DNA of 64,000 nucleotides, from contig WIAF01000009.1 in the NCBI GenBank assembly GCA_014055465.1, positions 1-64,000 of the forward strand, written 5' to 3'. The notes below the pieces were generated by a model that was given only the letters and a program-made list of their open reading frames with translations, ran no database searches and was not told the DNA's origin. The position numbers were made by a program, and so were the translations under genes. Below, one piece after another: positions 18,001-24,372 of the stretch (positions are counted from its first letter, which is position 1; each line of letters begins with the position of its first letter). The stretch comes from Nitrospira sp. CR1.1. GTDB taxonomy: Bacteria > Nitrospirota > Nitrospiria > Nitrospirales > Nitrospiraceae.

Positions 18001-19783
18001 GCAAATAGCTGCGTCGGCCAGAAATGAAGGCGATCGTCCCAATCAGTTCACCGTGAGCTAGCAGCGGAAATCCCGCATAACTGGTGGCACCGGCTGCCCG
18101 CAGCACCTCACTACCTGGATGTGGCGAGTGTTGGAGGTCTTCGACGATAATCCGTGTTTGCCATTCCGCCACACGCCCGCACAGCAGCTCGCCGTAGCGC
18201 ATCGTCGCGAAGCGGCGTTGGTCTTCGTCCGTGATGCCGCCATGCATATCCAATCGGAGAAGACCCGGCTGTTCGCTAGGCCGATAGTGGTAGAACATTT
18301 CCATGTCGATAAGCCGGGCGATGTCCTGGAATATACTTTCAAGCAGGTGCCGTTCAGGCTCTTGACTGGTCAGCAATCGATGCGCGGTTCTGGCGAGTAG
18401 ATCGAGCCGGTGAGTGCGTTCACGCAACGACTCCTCCGCCCGGTCACGCTCAATGACGATGCCGGCGAGATGAGCGCCGACCTCGGCGATGCGGCGTTCC
18501 CAGTCGGTGGGCTCGCGCGCCTCTCCCAGGCAGAGAAAGAAGGAGGCGATGGCGTGTCCCTCATGACCAAAGACCGGCTGAGAATGGCAAGCCCTGATGC
18601 CGTGCGTGAGGCACAACTCCCGCCACATCGGCGACCAATGCTCACTGCCTTCGATGTCCTGACAAGTGATCGGCTGGCCGGTATGGATCGCCGTCCCGCA
18701 GGTGCCGATGGGCAGGTCATTGATCGGCGCGCCCTTGATGGCGTCGCCGAACGTCGGCGCGAGATGAACGGAAAACGCATGGCCCATGACGCTGCGGGCG
18801 GTGTTCGCGATCAACAGTGCCGCGCGGGCGGTGGGCTGTAGGCGCGTCACGATGTCGGTCAGCGCATCGAAGCACTCTTTCGTCGGCTGATTGCCGGCGA
18901 TGCGCTCGAGGAGTTGATGCTGCTCGGCAAGGAGGGTCTCTTGCCGCTTGCGTTCGGTGATGTCGGCGACCGTCGCCGCGACCGAGCGCGGCATGCCGGC
19001 TGCATCGCGAATGACCGAGACCTCGTTGTGAACCCAGACCCAGGAGCCGTCCGGTTTCACATAGCGTTTCTCGACGGTAAAACTGCAGCGGAGCCCGTTC
19101 ACCGCCTCGCGGAATTGTTCCAGGTTCCCCGGCAGGTCGTCCGGATGCGTGAGGTCTTGCATCCGCAGCGTCAGCAGCGCGTCACGCGACCGGCCGACAA
19201 TGTCGCAGTACCGGTCGTTGACGAGGATAAAGCGCCCCATGAGGTCGGTCTGCGCAATACCCGTCGTGCTTTGATTGAAGATGGCGGCAAGCCGCTCTTC
19301 GCTCTCTCGTAATTCCGCATTCGCCCGATGCAGGGTTTCCGTCCGCTCTTGCACCAGCCGCTCCAGCTCATCCTGCCGGCGCTTTTGATGAAGGCCGTAG
19401 AGGATGGCGCGTTCCAAGCTGCCTGCGTCCAACCGCTGTTTGTCCAAGTAATCGGACGCCCCCGCCTGCAACGCCGCCACGTCGAGGTCGCTCGCTCCCT
19501 GGCCGGTCAGCAGAATGGCTGGCCCACGCATCTTCTTGGCCTCGCGCAGCAGCTCGATCCCGTCGTGCGCGCCCAAGCGATAGTCGAACAGGTACACGTC
19601 ATGCTCCCCGCGTCCGATGGCCTCCACTGCCGTGTCGAAATCGGGCACCCAGTCGAGCGTATACTGACGATGATTCATATCCGCGATCAGGTCTCGGGTC
19701 AGCAGGTAATCATCCTCATCGTCTTCGACCAGGAGGACGCGAACCGGCCTCTTCTCATTTGGGGGCTCGTGCTCGGTGCTCAT
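15035..19783 (-). CDS. Multi-sensor hybrid histidine kinase with N- and C-terminal receiver domains
   Basis: This is a cytoplasmic signalling protein of about 1582 residues; residue numbers here count from the longer start at 19810. In order: receiver (1-140, acidic LVEDDEDDY, phospho-Asp near 76 in YLFDYRLG); a coiled linker; PAS (to ADITERK near 283); GAF (310-470); GAF (480-640); PAS (to LDITERK near 750); GAF (790-940); PAS (to TDITERK near 1050); PAS (to RDITERK near 1177); NarL-type kinase core with His near 1238 (ATELHDHLQQLLVF) and an Asn box near 1348; C-terminal receiver (phospho-Asp near 1519 in VVIMDISMPRMNG). No membrane helix was seen. The ATG at 19783 gives an ATGA overlap with the response regulator upstream, so I prefer it over 19810. 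Confidence 0.93.
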   Translation of the reverse strand: MSTEHEPPNEKRPVRVLLVEDDEDDYLLTRDLIADMNHRQYTLDWVPDFDTAVEAIGRGEHDVYLFDYRLGAHDGIELLREAKKMRGPAILLTGQGASDLDVAALQAGASDYLDKQRLDAGSLERAILYGLHQKRRQDELERLVQERTETLHRANAELRESEERLAAIFNQSTTGIAQTDLMGRFILVNDRYCDIVGRSRDALLTLRMQDLTHPDDLPGNLEQFREAVNGLRCSFTVEKRYVKPDGSWVWVHNEVSVIRDAAGMPRSVAATVADITERKRQETLLAEQHQLLERIAGNQPTKECFDALTDIVTRLQPTARAALLIANTARSVMGHAFSVHLAPTFGDAIKGAPINDLPIGTCGTAIHTGQPITCQDIEGSEHWSPMWRELCLTHGIRACHSQPVFGHEGHAIASFFLCLGEAREPTDWERRIAEVGAHLAGIVIERDRAEESLRERTHRLDLLARTAHRLLTSQEPERHLLESIFQDIARLIDMEMFYHYRPSEQPGLLRLDMHGGITDEDQRRFATMRYGELLCGRVAEWQTRIIVEDLQHSPHPGSEVLRAAGATSYAGFPLLAHGELIGTIAFISGRRSYLREGDVQMIQTVCDQLAVTLERARLERELRASEARLRLALDGADLGSWDIDVRTGAARWNRRHAAMQGYEPEGGPVSMQKWKDRFHPDDLERVLTSIEHARQDQGLFAEEHRILRADTAEVRWLSLYGRFSYDESDEPVRFSGVSLDITERKQAEQALHWQARRHELLSDTAARLLGSEDPQGLVEDLCRTIMEFLDCDVFFNFLADDEAGRLRLNACAGISQEEVRQLEWLDSGVAVCGCVARDGRRIVAEDVGHSDDRRTELVKSYGIQAYCCHPLQMQGRVIGTLSFGTRSRSRFSTDDIDVMKVVADLVAAAMHRVETERALRTSEQQMRFALTSGRLGSWQWDVRTGECIWNREHFEFLGLMPTPGGKAHIDIFVNAMHPDDRQPVQQELWRARRERTPYQPDFRVIRADTEEIRWIAGRGEYVFNEEGEATHSYGVMTDITERKRAEEALRQSEEFNRSLMKSSPDCVKVLDLDGHLLLMNDPGQCQMEIDDFASQCAGKDWWSLWPAEAEESIRSSIAAAGSGTTTAFEAFCPTAKGRPKWWEVTVSPVRDTGERVVHLLAISRDITERKQTEAELTKAQKQLQHWNVELEQAVSEKTAELRQSQERLRALASELTLAEQRERKRIATELHDHLQQLLVFGKITIGQGKRIVAGVPGGDTLLKQVDDMLSDALTYTRTLVADLSPTVLRDHGLAAALQWLGSYMQKHHQSVTVTVPDGDGPKLPEDQVLLLFQCVRELLINSSKHAATGEATVRMSQADGMLRIEVQDDGQGFDLAAAAAADIPSGGISSKFGLFSIQERMKALAGSFEIQSAPGRGTIATLTLPFASHREERVHRLESSHVLPRPQHDIQPHATIRVLMVDDHAMVRQGLRSVLDAYADIQVVGEAGNGEEAICLMEQLKPTVVIMDISMPRMNGIEATEHITRRYPETVIIGLSVNAADENQEAMKRAGAVCLIPKEAAAEELYAAILRRRKQQTRAIEL

Positions 19784-20226
19784 GCGGGCAGCTCCACGAT
19801 TTCCAACCAATACTGACCAATCGCTTTGATGACCGTGACCAACTGCTCGAACGTGACGGGTTTCGTGATGTACGAGGTCGCGCTCAGGTCGTACGTGCGC
19901 AGAATATCCTCTTCCGCCTTCGAGGTCGTGAGGATGATCACGCGAAGGTGCTTGAGGAGTGGATCCGCTTTGATCTCCCGCAGCGCTTCGCGCCCGTCTT
20001 TCTTCGGCATGTTCAGATCGAGCAGCAGCAGGCCGGGGCGCGGCGAGGCGGCGGGGTCGCTGTAGGGGCCTCGTCGCTTCAGGTAGTCCATCAGCTCTTC
20101 GCCGTCGGCCACGAAGCGCAGGTCATTGAGCAGCCGGCACGTGTCGAAGGCATCCTTCGTCATCATCCGGTCGTCGGCGTCATCGTCGGCCATGAGAATC
20201 GTCACCGTGCGATTCTTGTCATGCAT
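19780..20226 (-). CDS. Rcp1-type single-domain response regulator
   Basis: This CheY-like receiver has 148 residues and no output domain. It shows the acid pocket (ILMADDDADDR), phospho-Asp70 (GLLLLDLNMPKKDG), the Thr switch (VIILTTSKAEED) and Lys (SYITKPVTFEQ). This version, with a long loop before the phospho-Asp, is the partner type of phytochrome-like kinases. The open frame extends upstream but that part is antisense-like sequence; the ATG at 20226 overlaps the kinase stop by eight bases, fixing the start. It probably passes phosphate between the kinase upstream and the hybrid kinase downstream. Confidence 0.93.
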   Translation of the reverse strand: MHDKNRTVTILMADDDADDRMMTKDAFDTCRLLNDLRFVADGEELMDYLKRRGPYSDPAASPRPGLLLLDLNMPKKDGREALREIKADPLLKHLRVIILTTSKAEEDILRTYDLSATSYITKPVTFEQLVTVIKAIGQYWLEIVELPA

Positions 20227-21421
20227 GGTTCGTCTGCTCCTTTGCGTGTCGAACGGGAAGGGTGATCCGGAACGTCGCGCCCTTCCCCGGCTCGCTGTCG
20301 GCTGTAATGGACCCGCCATGGCGTTCCACGATCTTCCGGCAGATCGCGAGCCCCATCCCCGTGCCTTCGTACTCCTGGCGACCGTGGAGTCGCTGGAACA
20401 CCTCGAAAATCCGGTCAAGATATTTGACGTCGAATCCGATGCCCTGGTCTTGGACGGTCAGTTCACAGGAGCAGGCGGCCGAGCCGGGGCCGTTGTGGCC
20501 CACGAGCCGGCCTTGCACCGATACGTTGGGCGGTTCGCCCGGGCGATGGAACTTGAGCCCGTTCGCGATGAGGTTCTGGAGCAATTGCCGCATCTGCACA
20601 GGGTCCGCCTCGATCGTCGGCAGGGCGCCGACGTCGATACGACCGCCCGCCTGCTGCAAGCGGCCTTCCAGATCGGCGCACACTTCCTGGACCGTCGCGG
20701 CGAGATCCACGGGAGCCATCGGCTGCGTCTTCGTGGTGACGCGCGAAAAGGTCAGCAGGGCTTCGATCAGATTGCGCATTCGCGCGGCGGCCGCCTGCAT
20801 GCGTTCGAGGTAGTCCCGACCCTTCTCCCCGAGACCGTCGGCACTGGTGGCCTGCAAGCGGTCGCCGAATGCCTGAATCTTCCGCAGCGGCTCTTGCAAG
20901 TCGTGCGACGCGACCGACGCGAATTGTTCCAGTTCTTTATTGCTGCGGCGAAGGGCGTGGTTGGCCGTGACGAGTTCAGCCGTGCGTTCCTGGACCCGCC
21001 GTTCCAACTCATCGTGGGCCTGTTGGAGCGCGCGCTCCGCCTGTTTCCGCAGGGTGAGATCCGTCAGCGTCGCCACGGTGCAGCGTCCTTCGGGCATCTC
21101 CACCGGCGTCAGGCCGATCTCCACCGGGACTTCGCTGCCGTCCTTGCGCCGGGCGAACAGATCCCGTCCAACGCCCATCGCGCGTGGTTGCGGATGGGCG
21201 GCGAATCCGGCGCGGTAGTGTATATGTGGCGGGCGGAAGCGCTCCGGAATGAGCAGCTCGACCGGCTGCCCGATGAGCTCCTCGTGCGTGTAGCCGAACA
21301 GCGTGGTCGCCTGCCGGTTCGCCAGCCTGATGCCGCCGTCTGGACCGACCATCAGGACGGCGTTCGGTGAGAATTCGACCAACAGGCGGAACCGCTCGTC
21401 GCTCTTTCCTTGTGTCGTCAT
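20219..21421 (-). CDS. PAS-domain sensor histidine kinase (Cph1-like core)
   Basis: This is a soluble kinase of 400 residues. A PAS domain covers residues 8-125 (FSPNAVLMVGPDGGIRLANR, LFGYTHEELIGQPVE). A coiled linker follows to 165, then HisKA with His173 (ASHDLQEPLRKI). The ATPase domain has the N box (LLQNLIANGLKFHRPG), the G1 box (VQDQGIGFD) and the G2 box (GTGMGLAICRKIVERHGG). The kinase core is of the type paired with Rcp1-like regulators; the chromophore-binding phytochrome part is absent, so the signal is sensed through PAS. It heads a tight three-gene cassette with overlapping ends. Confidence 0.93.
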   Translation of the reverse strand: MTTQGKSDERFRLLVEFSPNAVLMVGPDGGIRLANRQATTLFGYTHEELIGQPVELLIPERFRPPHIHYRAGFAAHPQPRAMGVGRDLFARRKDGSEVPVEIGLTPVEMPEGRCTVATLTDLTLRKQAERALQQAHDELERRVQERTAELVTANHALRRSNKELEQFASVASHDLQEPLRKIQAFGDRLQATSADGLGEKGRDYLERMQAAAARMRNLIEALLTFSRVTTKTQPMAPVDLAATVQEVCADLEGRLQQAGGRIDVGALPTIEADPVQMRQLLQNLIANGLKFHRPGEPPNVSVQGRLVGHNGPGSAACSCELTVQDQGIGFDVKYLDRIFEVFQRLHGRQEYEGTGMGLAICRKIVERHGGSITADSEPGKGATFRITLPVRHAKEQTNHA

Positions 21422-21453
21422 GGTTTTCGTGTCTCGATGAGGTCCGATGCTTC

Positions 21454-21822
21454 CTAAGAAGCCAGGCTGCTGTCACTCAATGGCGCTTGTCTCCTGCTTT
21501 GTGTCGTGTGTAGGATGGCGTCGTAGAGATCTTCGGCCGCCGCCTCCTTCGTCATGATGCGGACCGCGCCGGCCCGCTTCATGGCCTCTTGATTCTCTCC
21601 CTCGGCATTCACCGACAGTCCAATAATGATCGTCTCCGGATACTGGAGTTTGACCTGCGTCGTCTCCTCGATCCCGTTGATGTCCATGACCACCACCGCT
21701 GGCCGCAGCTGGTCCACGAGATGGACGGCCTCCTCGCCGCTTCCCGCTTCGCCGACGACCTGAATATCCGCATAGGCATCCAAGACCGACCGCAGCACAT
21801 GTGTTTTGAGAGACGGCCGCAT
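21454..21822 (-). pseudogene. Degenerate receiver-domain protein
   Basis: This is the remains of a LuxR-type receiver domain without output. The beta1 strand and acidic pocket are missing: the frame enters at VLDAYADIQVVGEAGSGEEAV. The phospho-Asp is present (VVVMDI), but about five residues of the following loop (normally NMPPM) are deleted, giving MDINGIEE. The C-terminal half (GAVRIMTKEAAAEDLYDAIL) is nearly the same as in the receivers on either side. With the pocket and loop gone it should not be phosphorylated. A GTG at 21834 is an alternative start. Confidence 0.75.
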
Positions 21823-21826
21823 CGGA

Positions 21827-23309
21827 CTACACACGTTTCACCGCTCCGAGAATGGCATCATAGAGATCTTCGGTCGCCGCTTCCTTGGTCATTAGCCGAA
21901 CCGCACCGGCCCGCTTCATCGCGACGGCGTTGTCGTCGCCGATATTCACGGAGATGCCAATAATCGTGGTCTCCGGCCATTTGATCTTAATCTGTGTCGT
22001 CGCTTCAATCCCATTCATGGGCGGCATGTTGATGTCCATGATCACCACCTGCGGTCGGAGTTCGTCGACGAGTTTCACTGCCTCAACGCCATCCCGCCCT
22101 TCGCCGACGAACTCACGCACGGTGCTTCCGAGGATGTGCTCCTTTTCAACACCGAACCATGTGGTGAAGGCTTCGTTGACCGAAACATAGCGGCGTTCGA
22201 TATCCAGATAAAAGATGAGCGCCGGGACGCTGTTGCTGAGCAATTCCAGATGCTGCTCGCTCTTGCGAAGGGCTTCCTCCACCTGTTTGCGCTCGGTGAT
22301 GACGCGCATGATCTTCGACGCGCCGAGGATGTCGCCCTGTTTGTCTCGAATAGGCGTAATGGTGAGCGACACGGCAATATCCCGGCCGTCTTTGCACCTT
22401 CGCACGGTTTCATAGTGCCTGATGGATTCACCAGCCCTGAGCCGATCAAGAATGATCCGCTCTTCGTCCATTCGATCAGGCGGAAAGAGCAAAGTCACCG
22501 GTCGACCGATCATTTCAAGCGCTGTATAGCCCAGCAAGTCCTGTGCTCCCCTGTTCCAACTTGTGATGGTGCCCTGTAGATCTTTGCTGATGATGGCGTC
22601 GCCGGTGCTTTCGACGATTGCCGCCAATTTCGCCTGCTCCTGTTCGGCCCGCAAGATGTTGTCCACGTCCGTCACCGAGCCAACCCATCGGTTGACTTTT
22701 CCCTGGTCATTGCGCACAGGCAACGCCGCGCGATTACCCAGGCATAGTATACGTCTATACGGCGCAACCGTTGTTGGGATTCGAACAGCACGCAGTTCTC
22801 CATACTATGAAGCCATTGATCAAGATTCGCCGCGCGATTCTCGGGATGCAGGGCATCGGCCCATCCGTGACCCGATAGTTGCTCGGGTGTCCGTCCGGTG
22901 AACCGGCACCACTCTTCACTCATCCAGATGTTCCCCCCAGCTGCGTCCGTTTCAAACAAAAAACTCGGCACGGCTTCCGCCAAGGTGCGAAATCGGACCT
23001 CACTCTCGCCTAACCGTTCCTCGAAGCGTTTCCGCACGGTGATGTCATGGACGATGACCACTGCGCCGGTTGGACGGCCCTCTTCCAAGATCGGACTACA
23101 GGTATTGGACACCGGGAAAGGGGTGCCGTTTCGATGCCAAAAGACTTCAGGTCGGCAGGAAACAGGCGTCGTATCGGCTGGCCGATGATTTCTTGAGCGG
23201 TATATCCGAATAGCCTTTCGGCAGCGGCGCTCCAGCCAATGACGATCTCGTCGAGCGTCTTAGTGATCAGGGCATTGGAGGAGAGATCGGGGAGATCGAT
23301 TTCAAGCAT
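21827..23309 (-). pseudogene. Decaying multi-PAS sensor kinase fused into a receiver domain
   Basis: This reads as one gene broken into three frames. 23010-23309 encodes a PAS start (GWSAAAERLFGYTAQEIIGQPIRRLFP). The reading then shifts to 22672-23112 (HDITVRKRFEERLGESEVRFRTLAEAVP, a second PAS). It shifts again at about 22720 to 21827-22723, holding the end of that PAS, a third PAS (IISKDLQGTITSWNRGAQDLLGY) and a fourth that breaks off at EHILGSTVREF. From there it passes directly into the middle of a receiver (VGEGRDGVEAVKLVDELRP, phospho-Asp in VVIMDINMPPMNG). The kinase core and receiver N-terminus are missing, as expected of a large in-frame deletion. The last segment (298 residues) may still be expressed. 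Confidence 0.78.
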
Positions 23310-23731
23310 CTAGATAGGGCCCCTGAGTCGCTAGAGGGCGAGGTAGCGTGCTATCTATACTGGTATCTATCTACTAGAAGTAAGATATTATAAGTAAGAT
23401 ATGTCCGCTGCTCGAATTTCACGACGGAGCTCGATGCTTGTACTATATGTCCGGAGCGTAAAGAAACTCCTACAGGTGAAAACTAGGGAATTCCCTAGGG
23501 ACCTTACTCGCGTGAGCCCCTCTGCCTGCTGAAATCCTGAGAACTCCCGCTCCGCAAAGTCACCGGCTGCCCATTGCACCGCCAGTGGATTGGTCCGTGT
23601 CGGCATGGATAGGACGAGGCTGAAAGGCAATCACGCCGCCTCGAGTCCAGGGCGATCGGCAGGCGGCCATCGCGCCATTCGGCCTTCAAATCCATTTTCT
23701 CCGAATCTACCCCTAGACAAGCACGGACTCA
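23310..23731. other. 422-base region without a recognisable gene
   Basis: The part next to the broken kinase is AT-rich and holds an 11-base direct repeat, AAGTAAGATAT, at 23378-23388 and 23392-23402. The short minus-strand frames between 23388 and 23695 have no recognisable family. This may be the scar of the lost kinase N-terminus. Confidence 0.45.
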
Positions 23732-24166
23732 TTACTGCGACCGGAAGTGAATCCGCACGGTGAGTTCGCCGTCAACAGGGTCGTCACCTTTGAGTTGAGG
23801 CAGGAAGGTCCATTTGTTCAGGGCAATGATGCCGGCGATCGTGAGTTCGCGATGTTTCGCTGATTCAAGCACAACCACCGTCACCTGAGCGTCCTTCGAA
23901 ACGAGCAGACGCGCCTTCATCCAATCATCGAGGGGCTTCCCCTCCAGCGACGAAGGAATCGCCGGCCATGGCGTGGATTTCGGCACCGGCCCCACCTGCT
24001 GATCCTTGTTCAGCGGCAGCCCGTGCACATGCACTTCGGGCAGCTCGATGATGTCCGCATCCAACGCATGATCCGCCTCATGCGTCGCCTCATCCCCCGT
24101 CGCAGCCAAGGCCGCAATGGGCAACCAAACACCTACTACCAGTGAAATTGCCTGTATCCATTTCAT
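23732..24166 (-). CDS. Secreted TonB C-terminal-domain protein
   Basis: This protein of 144 residues has a signal peptide (MKWIQAISLVVGVWLPIAALA) and a short acidic, His-containing segment (THEADHALDADIIELPEVHVHG). A TonB-C-like domain follows from about residue 75, with the usual order of a VTVVVLESAKHRELT strand, the ALNKWTFLPQLKGDDPV loop and VRIHF. It lacks the long Pro-rich spacer of true TonB proteins. It lies just downstream of the TonB-dependent receptor gene, separated by a palindromic repeat, and probably serves that receptor. The ATG at 24166 fits the signal peptide better than 24175. Confidence 0.7.
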   Translation of the reverse strand: MKWIQAISLVVGVWLPIAALAATGDEATHEADHALDADIIELPEVHVHGLPLNKDQQVGPVPKSTPWPAIPSSLEGKPLDDWMKARLLVSKDAQVTVVVLESAKHRELTIAGIIALNKWTFLPQLKGDDPVDGELTVRIHFRSQ

Positions 24167-24248
24167 AATTTCCATCCTACCCCATGACCTGACGGCTGCT
24201 CAAACGGGCGGGTCATCCAGCAAGGTCGCATTTTCCCACAGTCGGGAC

Positions 24249-24369
24249 AGATGCCCAACAAGGTCGTCCGGCAAGGCCGCAGGGAACTCGGCGACTGAGG
24301 CGTACCCTTGCGGTACGTCGCAGGGAGACGAGTGACTGAGAACGCCGCCGGCAACCTTGTTCGGCATCT
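24249..24369. repeat. 121-base palindromic (MITE-like) repeat, copy 1
   Basis: The terminal inverted repeats are 16 bases with one mismatch: AGATGCCCAACAAGGT on the left, and ACCTTGTTCGGCATCT on the right. An inner palindrome surrounds CGTACC-TTGC-GGTACG. The overall order matches the repeat at 57848-57972 when reverse-complemented (GCGGCGTTCTC, ACGTAC, GTACG, TGCGGCCTTGC). It encodes nothing and lies four bases past the receptor stop codon, so its transcript could act as a terminator-like hairpin. Confidence 0.8.
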
Positions 24370-24372
24370 GAC

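Noticed and set aside
20126-21370. A 414-codon plus-strand frame
   Set aside because: Antisense to the sensor kinase and response regulator; no motif of its own.
23388-23695. Overlapping minus-strand frames of 80 and 63 codons
   Set aside because: No recognisable family, no ribosome-binding site, and they lie beside a decaying gene; treated as noncoding.
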